Assembly (NCBI GenBank): GCA_937965795.1
Contig: CALCMD010000104.1
Span: forward strand, 1-11,785
Direction of reading: 5' to 3'
DNA from: an uncultured Lachnospiraceae bacterium
GTDB lineage: Bacteria > Bacillota > Clostridia > Lachnospirales > Lachnospiraceae
Length of the DNA: 11,785 bases
Of this stretch, positions 6,108-11,785 are shown one piece after another. Under the pieces are notes generated by a model, which worked only from the letters and a program-made list of their open reading frames with translations, had not been told where the DNA came from and made no database searches. Each line of letters starts with the position of its first letter. The stretch's first letter is position 1. The position numbers and the translations under genes are program-made.

Positions 6108-7601
6108 ATGATCTATAACAGCATAAAAAAACTGGTAACTTACGGCCTGGAAACCGGGCTGATTGCCGAAGAAGACAAAATCTATACTACAAATGAACTT
6201 CTGGAAGCTTTAAATCTGGACGAGTATGAAGAGCCTGACGAAACTTACACACAGATAGATCTGGAATCCACTCTGGGCGAAATTCTGGACTATGCTGCGG
6301 AAAACGGACTTCTGGAAGATAACAGCACCGTGTACCGGGACCTGTTCGACACGAAGCTTATGGGGCTTCTGACCCCAAGACCTCATGAGGTGATCCGCAC
6401 GTTCCGTGAGCTTTATGCAAAGTCTCCAAAAGCCGCTACCGATTCCTATTACAAATTCAGCCAGGACACCGATTATATCCGCCGCTACCGCATCGCCAAA
6501 GACATGAAATGGGTAACTTCTACTGCTTACGGCGACCTTGATATTACGATCAACCTTTCGAAACCGGAAAAAGATCCGAAAGCAATCGCTGCTGCAAAGA
6601 CGGCAAAGCAGAGCGGTTATCCAAAATGCCAGCTCTGTATGGAAAATATCGGCTACCGAGGACGCACGAATCATCCGGCAAGACAGAATCACCGTGTCAT
6701 ACCGATTACAGTAAACGGAAAGCCCTGGGGACTCCAGTACTCTCCCTATGTATATTATAATGAGCACTGCATCGTATTTAATGCGGAACACACGCCAATG
6801 AAGATCGAGCGTGACACTTTCGCTAAATTGCTGGATTTCGTAAGCCAGTTCCCGCACTACTTCTTAGGGTCCAATGCGGATCTCCCCATCGTAGGCGGCT
6901 CTATCCTGAGCCACGACCACTTCCAGGGCGGCGGCTACGAATTCGCGATGGCAAAAGCTCCGATGGAATCCTCTTTCACGATCAGAGGATTTGAGGACGT
7001 AAAGGCAGGCATCGTCAAATGGCCGATGTCCGTCATCCGTCTCCAGTCCCCCGACACGAAGCGTCTCGTTGATCTCGCCGATCATATTCTGGGCGCATGG
7101 AGAGGATACACTGACGAAGATGCGTTCATCTTTGCCGAGACTAATGGGGAACCGCACAATACCATCACACCGATTGCCAGAAAACGCGGCGATGTTTTTG
7201 AGCTGGATCTGGTGTTGCGCAATAACATAACGACAGAGGAACATCCGATGGGTGTTTACCATCCGCATGCCGAACTGCATCATATCAAGAAAGAAAACAT
7301 CGGGCTGATTGAAGTCATGGGACTTGCCGTACTTCCTGCAAGACTGAAATCCGAGCTGGAGCTTCTCTCCGAATATCTGGTGGAAGGAAAAGATGTACTC
7401 TCCAATGAAATTCTGGAAAAACATGCGGACTGGGTAGATGAATTTTCTCCAAAATATGACAAATTCACGAAAGAAAATGTCATGGATATTATTCAGGAGG
7501 AAGTCGGAATCGTATTTATGAAAGTTCTGGAATGTTCGGGCGTTTACAAATGTAATGAACAGGGCAGAAAAGACTTCCGGAAATTTATTGATACACTGTA
7601 A
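6108..7601 (+). CDS. galT: UDP-glucose--hexose-1-phosphate uridylyltransferase, class II GalT
   Basis: GalT exchanges UMP between UDP-glucose and galactose-1-phosphate, giving UDP-galactose and glucose-1-phosphate. At 497 aa this is the long Firmicutes type (GalT family 2), unlike the roughly 350-aa enterobacterial enzyme. The nucleotide-transferase motif SILSHDHFQGG (265-275) supplies the expected active-site histidines H269 and H271. Other family stretches are MGLLTPRPHEV (85-95), KCQLCMENIGYRGRTNHPA (173-191, with C174 and C177), YSPYVYYNEHCIVFN (211-225) and GVYHPHAELHHIKKENIGLI. The N-terminal about 110 residues are acidic and helical, as usual in class II. AGGAGG (6094-6099) lies 8 bases before the ATG. 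It is the last gene of the galK-galT operon and converges on sigG across a terminator hairpin. Confidence 0.96.
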   Translation: MIYNSIKKLVTYGLETGLIAEEDKIYTTNELLEALNLDEYEEPDETYTQIDLESTLGEILDYAAENGLLEDNSTVYRDLFDTKLMGLLTPRPHEVIRTFRELYAKSPKAATDSYYKFSQDTDYIRRYRIAKDMKWVTSTAYGDLDITINLSKPEKDPKAIAAAKTAKQSGYPKCQLCMENIGYRGRTNHPARQNHRVIPITVNGKPWGLQYSPYVYYNEHCIVFNAEHTPMKIERDTFAKLLDFVSQFPHYFLGSNADLPIVGGSILSHDHFQGGGYEFAMAKAPMESSFTIRGFEDVKAGIVKWPMSVIRLQSPDTKRLVDLADHILGAWRGYTDEDAFIFAETNGEPHNTITPIARKRGDVFELDLVLRNNITTEEHPMGVYHPHAELHHIKKENIGLIEVMGLAVLPARLKSELELLSEYLVEGKDVLSNEILEKHADWVDEFSPKYDKFTKENVMDIIQEEVGIVFMKVLECSGVYKCNEQGRKDFRKFIDTL

Positions 7602-7658
7602 AAGCCGGCGGATTTTTTTGAATCCCCGATAGACAAATATTTTATTGTTCAAACAATC

Positions 7659-7705
7659 AAGAGGTCGGAAATTTTTCTAATCGGGAAATATCCGACCTCT
7701 TTTAA
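7659..7705 (+). terminator. Terminator between convergent galT and sigG
   Basis: AAGAGGTCGGA (7659-7669) pairs perfectly with TCCGACCTCTT (7691-7701) over 11 bases around a 21-base loop, followed by TTTT on the plus strand. It best serves galK-galT. On the minus strand the same hairpin follows sigG by 36 bases but has only a poor T run, so it would be a weaker terminator in that direction. A short palindrome, ATTGTTcaAACAAT (7644-7657), lies just before it. Confidence 0.8.
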
Positions 7706-7736
7706 AACATTTTATCCAAACCCGGAACATTCCTTT

Positions 7737-8513
7737 TTATGCGAGAAACGCCCTCATAATCTTTAATGCGTTTTTCTCCAGCCTGCTTACCTGTGCCTGG
7801 GAAATATGAATCTCATTCGCTACTTCCATCTGGGTTTTTCCCTCATAAAAACGCATTTCAATAATCATCCGCTCCCGTTCACCGAGCTTCTGAATCGCTT
7901 CATTCAGAGAAATGGATTTGATCCAGTTCTCTTCTTTATTCTTTCGATCGCTGATCTGATCCATGACATAAAGCGTATCCCCGCCCTCTGTATATACCGG
8001 ATCATAAAGACTTACCGGCGTCTGTATGGCGTCCATAGCAAACGCTATATCCTCCTTTGATATGCCGATCTCCTCCGCGATCTCATTGATCGTTGGTTCC
8101 TTCATATTCTTTTTCATATAGTTCTCTTTTGCATAGATGGCCTTATATGCCGTATCCCGCAGAGAACGGCTGACTCTGATGCTGTTATTATCCCGCAGAT
8201 ACCGCCGTATCTCCCCGATAATCATCGGCACCGCATAAGTGGAAAACTTCACATTCAGCGTACAGTCAAAATTGTCAATCGCTTTAATCAGACCGATACA
8301 GCCAATCTGAAACAAATCATCCGCATTTTCATTGCTGCTCCCAAAACGCTTGATAACACTAAGCACCAGACGCAGATTTCCTTTAATATAAAGCTCGCGC
8401 GCCTCCATATCACCCTTCTGAATCCGTGCAAAAAGAGCTTCCTTTTCCTCGTCGCTCAGAAGTGGAAGCTTAGATGTGTTCACGCCGCATATCTCAACCT
8501 TATTAAGAGCCAT
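7737..8513 (-). CDS. sigG: RNA polymerase sporulation sigma factor SigG
   Basis: SigG directs late forespore transcription during sporulation. The protein opens with NKVEICGVNTSKLP, the hallmark N-terminus of SigG. Core-binding region 2 follows (GNLRLVLSVIKRF, DDLFQIGCIGLIKAIDNF, VKFSTYAVPMIIGEIRRYL), then region 3 (RVSRSLRDTAYKA, EPTINEIAEEIGIS) and region 4.2 helix-turn-helix (GKTQMEVANEI, ISQAQVSRLEK). An ATG three codons upstream at 8522 directly abuts the AGGAGG (8523-8528). The ATG at 8513 has a 9-base spacing and gives MALNKVEICG, so I chose it (258 aa, close to the 260 aa of B. subtilis). A perfect dyad at 8527-8541 touches the Shine-Dalgarno. It lies 128 bases after the PAP2-like gene, with no clear terminator between them. 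Confidence 0.96.
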   Translation of the reverse strand: MALNKVEICGVNTSKLPLLSDEEKEALFARIQKGDMEARELYIKGNLRLVLSVIKRFGSSNENADDLFQIGCIGLIKAIDNFDCTLNVKFSTYAVPMIIGEIRRYLRDNNSIRVSRSLRDTAYKAIYAKENYMKKNMKEPTINEIAEEIGISKEDIAFAMDAIQTPVSLYDPVYTEGGDTLYVMDQISDRKNKEENWIKSISLNEAIQKLGERERMIIEMRFYEGKTQMEVANEIHISQAQVSRLEKNALKIMRAFLA

Positions 8514-8526
8514 AATGTTCATCCTC

Positions 8527-8541
8527 CTATACCTGGTATAG
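8527..8541 (-). promoter_or_regulatory. Perfect dyad abutting the sigG Shine-Dalgarno
   Basis: CTATACC-T-GGTATAG is a perfect 7 + 7 dyad. In the sigG mRNA it can fold as CUAUAC-CAG-GUAUAG, a 6-bp stem with a 3-base loop, whose 3' end includes the first two bases (AG) of AGGAGG (8528-8523). It could reduce ribosome access, or be an operator on DNA. From memory, a hairpin in the B. subtilis sigG leader also lowers translation, so the parallel is suggestive. Confidence 0.5.
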
Positions 8542-8567
8542 TAAAATGTTTCACATTATGGCTCTTT

Positions 8568-8598
8568 CATATTCAACATGAGATGAAATTTAATAAAC
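8568..8598 (-). promoter_or_regulatory. Possible forespore (SigF-like) promoter of sigG
   Basis: On the minus strand GTTTA (8598-8594) and GTTGAATATG (8577-8568) are 16 bases apart. They loosely resemble the SigF pattern of GYWTA, about 15 bases, then a G-rich A/T element. The -10 is imperfect, so this is a weak call based largely on the expectation that sigG is SigF-dependent. Confidence 0.25.
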
Positions 8599-8640
8599 TT
8601 TTAGTCCTTGACAAATGCCTTCTCATTTATCCAAAAGCTT

Positions 8641-9306
8641 TCACATATTTTTTCCCGTCTCCGGAAGAGCCTTCCTTCCAGAAACATACCCCCTCCGGTA
8701 AATCAGCCAGAAACACGCCAGATTCAGAATCAACGCCGTCACCACGTCAAGAACCGTATGCTGCTTCAAAAAAACTGTTGAGCATATAATCAGAATCGCC
8801 AGGACATTCGAAGTACGGACAACTCTGGTATTTTCCCGCAGACTCTCACATTCCGCCACGGCAATCGCCACAGCTACGGAGTTAAACACATGAATGCTTG
8901 GCAGCACATTCGTCGGTGTGTCGATCTGATAAAGAAACCGCACCATATCCACAAAAATATTCTCATGCTCAAAATAATATGGCCGCAGTTCATGTCCATT
9001 CGGATAAAAAAACGAAACCAAAAGAAACAACGTCATCCCAATTCCCAGCGTGGCTATCAGCCGGTAATATTCCTGCCGGTTCCTGTTCACAAGGCCAAAA
9101 TACAAAACCGCAGCCCCCACATAAGGAAACCATAAAAAATATGGGATAATAAAATATTCGCAGAACGGAATAAAATCATCTATTCGCGCATGAATGATAT
9201 GTATCTCAATTTCTGGGCGGTTCTCCATATAGAAGAAAGCCAGCAGATAAAAAATAAGATACGGGATGACAATTAAAAAATGTCCATACTTTTTCAAAAT
9301 CTTCAT
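8641..9306 (-). CDS. PAP2-family membrane phosphatase / inositol-phosphorylceramide-synthase-like protein
   Basis: This 221-aa protein is an integral membrane protein with about six hydrophobic segments (roughly residues 8-27, 52-73, 84-101, 138-151, 168-180 and 187-203). Between and around the last ones lie the PAP2 signature pieces PSIH (136-139) and H183-x3-D187 (KQHTVLDV). The histidines would form and resolve a phospho-enzyme at the membrane surface. The layout with PTNVLPSIHVFNS resembles the AUR1/inositol-phosphorylceramide synthase branch, so it may act on a lipid phosphate or phosphoinositol head group. The substrate cannot be read from sequence. GGAG lies 8-9 bases before the ATG. 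It has its own promoter (9354-9383) and lies just upstream of sigG in the same direction, so read-through into sigG is possible. Confidence 0.8.
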   Translation of the reverse strand: MKILKKYGHFLIVIPYLIFYLLAFFYMENRPEIEIHIIHARIDDFIPFCEYFIIPYFLWFPYVGAAVLYFGLVNRNRQEYYRLIATLGIGMTLFLLVSFFYPNGHELRPYYFEHENIFVDMVRFLYQIDTPTNVLPSIHVFNSVAVAIAVAECESLRENTRVVRTSNVLAILIICSTVFLKQHTVLDVVTALILNLACFWLIYRRGYVSGRKALPETGKNM

Positions 9307-9353
9307 AAATCCAGCTCCAACCTGAACTACCGTTTTCCTTTTAACCGAGATAG

Positions 9354-9383
9354 ATTATAGCACTCTCTTCTGTTTGAAAGCAA
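9354..9383 (-). promoter_or_regulatory. Sigma-A promoter of the PAP2-like gene
   Basis: On the minus strand TATAAT (9359-9354) is a perfect -10, with TTGCTT (9383-9378) as a partial -35 at 18 bases. Transcription would begin near 9347, about 40 bases before the gene's ATG. Confidence 0.6.
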
Positions 9384-9420
9384 TCATATTTCGATTTATT
9401 TAAGAAACTTGCGAAAATAT

Positions 9421-9446
9421 TAAAGCCCTGGTAAGCATCCGCTCAC
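9421..9446 (-). terminator. Possible weak terminator after the DUF4097 gene
   Basis: On the minus strand GTGAGC (9446-9441) can pair with GCTTAC (9436-9431), including one G-T pair, around GGAT. CAGGGCTTTAATATTTT follows. The stem is short and the T run begins late, so this is tentative. Confidence 0.3.
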
Positions 9447-9450
9447 ACTT

Positions 9451-10677
9451 TTACTGCGTCTTTACACTGATATTTCCACTCTCGGTCATCAGTTTCAGCT
9501 TATTTTTCGCCTTTTCCCGTTCCATAGTCATATCGGTTCCTCTACTTTTTCCGTTGAGCAGGATTTCGCCGTATTCCGTTTGCATGGACATACTGTAATC
9601 CTCTTCCTTTCCCATCATCTCCAGATCGATTTCACCATCCTCATTTGCCACTGTTACGTCCTTCGCAGTAAATCCGGATATTTTGAAGTTTCCATAATCT
9701 GTCGCCATCTGTCCCGTTTTAATCTCCACTTCACTGCCTTCTACATCCCCGCTTTCATTTTCCAATTCCATCTGTCCTGTCTTTACCTTGTGCATACGAA
9801 TGCTCCCGCTTTCATTTCTGAGATGAATAAACGTATTTGCCGTCACATCTTCCATTTCAATACCATCATAATAATTTGTTATCGAAAGCTCTTCTCCAGT
9901 CAGGTGATTCAGAGAAATCATTCCTGACTCGCAGCTTACCATTACCGTATTCCCGGCGATTTGAGTTAATGAGAGTTTCCCATAGTCCGTCTCTACTTTC
10001 ATCTTCTCTGTGCTGATGTCTGACAGGCAGCTCTTCCCTCCCTCGTTTACTACATCCAGATTCGCCATTTCACATTCTTTTAATTCCATGTCTGCATATT
10101 CAATCTCTATTTCTGCTTTTTCACCTTTTATCCCCCGTACCTGAAAATTTCCCGATTCCATACTAATTTTTGTATTTTTCGCTTCGATTTGATCCATATC
10201 AATTTTAATTTTTCCATATTCACAGTTCAGAGTAAGATTTTCAAGTCTCGTTTTTGGGGGCATATGGATGCGCACATACGGCTCTTTGCTGTTTGTTATA
10301 TCATTTCCCCAGAAAAATTTCACTCCCGTTACTCTCATACTGTCTGTATATCGGCTGGTCAGATGGTATGTTCCGTTTTTCTTTTCCTCTTTCATCCGAT
10401 AATACACATCATCATATCCGTATTCCACATAAAATTCACTATCTGAAACAAACTCTATTTCTCCATCTTCACAATCAATGTCCAGGCTGCTGATATCTTT
10501 CAACGCCGCTTTTTTTTCCACATATTTTCCTTTTCTGTCCTGTGTCGTCCGCACACCTTCCTCCGTAATTACAAATCCAGGCATTCCTCCCATAGCGATT
10601 CCCGCCACACCCATGATTCCTCCACCAACGACCAGACATGCAGACGCAATCAGTAAAACCTTCTGATACTTTTTCAC
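9451..10677 (-). CDS. DUF4097-family membrane-anchored beta-solenoid protein
   Basis: The function is unknown. The 408-aa protein has an N-terminal hydrophobic segment (about 7-31) with no clear cleavage site, so it is probably membrane-anchored with the rest outside or at the membrane face. From about residue 70 on it consists of imperfect repeats of the form [N/T/C]-[E/D]-[Y/S/D]-G-x-[I/L]-x-[L/M]. Turn glycines sit near 155, 176, 214, 233, 252, 272, 291, 310, 329, 348, 370 and 401, mostly 19 residues apart, which fits one coil of a beta-solenoid per repeat. This is the DUF4097 (YvlB-like) architecture. The start is GTG at 10677, overlapping the DUF1700 stop as GTGA, with AGGAGG 8 bases upstream. 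It is the last gene of padR-DUF1700-DUF4097 and may be a scaffold or envelope sensor partner of the DUF1700 protein. Confidence 0.85.
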   Translation of the reverse strand: MKKYQKVLLIASACLVVGGGIMGVAGIAMGGMPGFVITEEGVRTTQDRKGKYVEKKAALKDISSLDIDCEDGEIEFVSDSEFYVEYGYDDVYYRMKEEKKNGTYHLTSRYTDSMRVTGVKFFWGNDITNSKEPYVRIHMPPKTRLENLTLNCEYGKIKIDMDQIEAKNTKISMESGNFQVRGIKGEKAEIEIEYADMELKECEMANLDVVNEGGKSCLSDISTEKMKVETDYGKLSLTQIAGNTVMVSCESGMISLNHLTGEELSITNYYDGIEMEDVTANTFIHLRNESGSIRMHKVKTGQMELENESGDVEGSEVEIKTGQMATDYGNFKISGFTAKDVTVANEDGEIDLEMMGKEEDYSMSMQTEYGEILLNGKSRGTDMTMEREKAKNKLKLMTESGNISVKTQ

Positions 10678-11258
10678 GCTTTTTTCCTCCTATTCATAAT
10701 GTTTCGGAACACTTTCCAAATTCCTTTCATAAGCCACTTAAAAAACATACACAGAAGCATTCCTCCCAGGACACTAAGACCGGTTACGGCCAGCCCCAGT
10801 CCGATGTTTGCAAATGCGGATGCGGGATTTGTAAACAAAAGAATGATTCCGCAGACTACAGCGACCACCCCCGCTGCAAGAGCTCCGCCAACTGCTACCA
10901 GAATTCCGATCAGAACGCCTCCCACTCCAAGCAGGACGCCTCCCAGCGCCAGAAGGATTGCAATCGCTACTGGTAATGCAATCGGAGCTGCGCACACGCC
11001 AAGAATCACGATCCAGACTGTACTCAAACCACGCTTCACTGACTTGTGCGGTTCATTCATCCTCTCAAGCGCCGCGTCCATGATAATCTGTGCCGCCACA
11101 TCTTTGGGATCTCCCAATTCCCCGATCACTGCCTGTTCACTCTCCGGGCCGGCATCTTCAAAAAATTCAATGTAATAGTCCATTGCTTTTTCATATTCCT
11201 CCCTGGGCAGCCTGCGCAGCTCCCTGGACAAAGCTTCCAGAAATTTCTCTTTATTCAT
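10674..11258 (-). CDS. DUF1700-family (HAAS domain) membrane protein
   Basis: This 194-aa protein has a cytoplasmic helical N-terminal domain (about 1-67) with the family pattern MNKEKFLEALSRELRRLP, YYIEFFEDA and IGELGDPKDVAAQI. A very hydrophobic, glycine/alanine-rich stretch follows (79-143) that can form two or three membrane segments, then another segment at 152-177 and a basic tail (RRKK). HAAS/DUF1700 domains commonly occur in operons with a PadR regulator, and a direct interaction with the regulator has been proposed; I infer the same here. The ATG overlaps the padR stop by 8 bases (ATGAATAA) and has GGGAGG 8 bases upstream. Its own stop overlaps the DUF4097 start. The biochemical role is unknown. 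Confidence 0.88.
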   Translation of the reverse strand: MNKEKFLEALSRELRRLPREEYEKAMDYYIEFFEDAGPESEQAVIGELGDPKDVAAQIIMDAALERMNEPHKSVKRGLSTVWIVILGVCAAPIALPVAIAILLALGGVLLGVGGVLIGILVAVGGALAAGVVAVVCGIILLFTNPASAFANIGLGLAVTGLSVLGGMLLCMFFKWLMKGIWKVFRNIMNRRKKA

Positions 11259-11571
11259 GCTCCATACCTCCCATAATGATTTCTTCTACTTCCATGCGAT
11301 ATTTCTTCCATTCCTCCACATAATACTTGTATTGTTCTTTTCCCTGTTCCGTAATGAAATAATATCTCCTGTTCCGTCCCTGATAAGGCTGGTCATAAAT
11401 TCCCAGATAACCTTTCTGCTGGAGCCTTCGCAACACCGGATACAGGGATGATTCCTTAATGTCTGTTATTTTCTTTAGTTGTTGTGAAATGGAATAACCA
11501 TACGCATCCCCTCTGGCTATGATTGCCAATACAATCGCATCTGTGAGAGTGGCTCCCAGTTGATAAATCAT
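11251..11571 (-). CDS. PadR-family transcriptional regulator
   Basis: This is a 106-aa winged-helix regulator of the small PadR-s class. Visible pieces are the N-terminal TLTDAIVLAIIA, GYSISQQL, the recognition helix region SSLYPVLRRLQQKGYL, and the wing/C-terminal RNRRYYFITEQGKEQ, followed by a dimerisation helix. The frame opens at 11607, but AGGAGG at 11578-11583 is 6 bases before the ATG at 11571, giving MIYQLGATLTDA, the normal family start. PadR proteins usually repress their own operon and let go on binding a ligand. The 17-bp tandem repeats at 11593-11643, just downstream of the promoter, are the obvious candidate sites. It is the first gene of padR-DUF1700-DUF4097. The ligand is not predictable. 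Confidence 0.92.
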   Translation of the reverse strand: MIYQLGATLTDAIVLAIIARGDAYGYSISQQLKKITDIKESSLYPVLRRLQQKGYLGIYDQPYQGRNRRYYFITEQGKEQYKYYVEEWKKYRMEVEEIIMGGMEHE

Positions 11572-11592
11572 ACAAGTCCTCCTTTCTGCTCT

Positions 11593-11643
11593 CTTTATAT
11601 GTTTCATCTTTTTATATGTTTCATCCTTTTATATGCTTTATGT
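11593..11643 (-). repeat. Three tandem 17-bp repeats in the padR leader
   Basis: On the minus strand, three 17-base units lie head to tail: ACATAAAGCATATAAAA (11643-11627), GGATGAAACATATAAAA (11626-11610) and AGATGAAACATATAAAG (11609-11593). The last two differ at 2 positions, and the first matches the second at 13 of 17. Two units contain the mini-palindrome ATGaaaCAT. The array covers about +1 to +51 of the predicted transcript and ends 10 bases before the Shine-Dalgarno. It is probably an operator array for PadR. Confidence 0.75.
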
Positions 11644-11649
11644 TTTTAT

Positions 11650-11678
11650 ATTATATCTTATATAATATATTATTTCAA
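11650..11678 (-). promoter_or_regulatory. Sigma-A promoter of padR-DUF1700-DUF4097
   Basis: On the minus strand TTGAAA (11678-11673) and TATAAT (11655-11650) are separated by exactly 17 bases of pure-A/T-rich sequence. Transcription should begin near 11643, at the edge of the tandem repeats. Confidence 0.8.
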
Positions 11679-11700
11679 TACCTATTTGCGTTTTTCTTTT

Positions 11701-11785
11701 AAATTCTGGTTTTGCGGGCGGTCACGTTCGTTCCGTACGCAGGCCGGGTGGAAACGTATCTCACGCAAACGGGGGCAGGGAATTC
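11701..11785. repeat. Dispersed palindromic repeat, right copy
   Basis: This is the inverted partner of 15-100 (58 of 61 matches over 11725-11785). It folds as a long imperfect hairpin. AATTC (11702-11706) pairs with GAATT (11780-11784). GTTTTGCG (11709-11716) pairs with CGCAAAC (11764-11770) with one bulged T. ACGTT-cgt-TCC (11724-11734) pairs with GGAAACGT (11750-11757). CCG and CGG close near the tip. The copy reaches the very last base of the window, so its true outer edge is not seen. Confidence 0.8.

Noticed and set aside
6864..7652. 262-aa open frame antisense to galT, with other long antisense frames at 6210-6857 and 5344-5817
   Set aside because: They lie fully opposite clearly coding galT and galK, resemble no family I know, and lack ribosome binding sites. 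They are codon-bias shadows.
10699..11175. 158-aa open frame antisense to the DUF1700 gene
   Set aside because: It is rich in Pro, Thr, Ala and Ile, as expected opposite a Gly/Ala/Val-rich membrane gene, and has no supporting signals.
11593..11643. CRISPR array
   Set aside because: The repeats are 17 bases, directly adjacent with no unique spacers, A/T-rich and near a promoter, and no cas gene is present.
15..11785. Composite transposon or integrative element bounded by the terminal inverted repeats
   Set aside because: No transposase, integrase or target-site duplication is seen, and the contents are core metabolic and sporulation genes in ordinary codon usage.

Overview
The window looks like chromosomal DNA from a spore-forming, low-to-moderate GC member of the Clostridia, most likely a gut-type Lachnospiraceae. 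The evidence is sigG and a YlmC/YmxH-type spore protein, a NiaR-controlled NAD pathway with a short clostridial NadB, a class II GalT, and strong AGGAGG ribosome binding sites throughout. The family assignment rests on protein character only; no database search was possible.

Layout. 1-155: one copy of a dispersed repeat (15 to about 100), then the terminator of the first operon. 156-3323, minus strand: nadB-nadC-niaR-nrdR, tightly packed, with overlaps at nadB/nadC and niaR/nrdR. 3324-3496: a divergent control region with two near-consensus sigma-A promoters and three similar boxes that are probable NiaR operators. 3497-4774, plus strand: nadA with a strong terminator, then a small PRC-barrel spore protein (ylmC/ymxH family). 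4821-7601, plus strand: promoter, galK and galT of the Leloir pathway. 7659-7701: a terminator hairpin between convergent galT and sigG. 7737-9306, minus strand: sigG preceded by a PAP2/inositol-phosphorylceramide-synthase-like membrane protein. 9451-11571, minus strand: an overlapping three-gene operon padR - DUF1700 - DUF4097 with a near-perfect promoter and a 3 x 17 bp tandem repeat in its leader. 11701-11785: a second copy of the dispersed repeat, inverted relative to the first.

How the genes work together. NadB (aspartate to iminoaspartate), NadA (to quinolinate) and NadC (to nicotinate mononucleotide) form the de novo NAD route, and NiaR is its niacin-responsive repressor. NrdR, the repressor of ribonucleotide reductase genes, is translationally coupled to NiaR. 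GalK and GalT convert galactose to galactose-1-phosphate and then UDP-galactose; no galE is present. SigG is the late forespore sigma factor. The PadR/DUF1700/DUF4097 operon is probably a self-regulated envelope-associated module of unknown job.

Novelty. Most genes are ordinary housekeeping or sporulation genes, and no defence system, prophage, transposase or CRISPR array is visible. The parts worth a second look are the palindromic repeat copies at both ends, the padR operon with its leader repeats and its 19-residue-period solenoid protein, the hairpin touching the sigG Shine-Dalgarno sequence, and the divergent NiaR control region.
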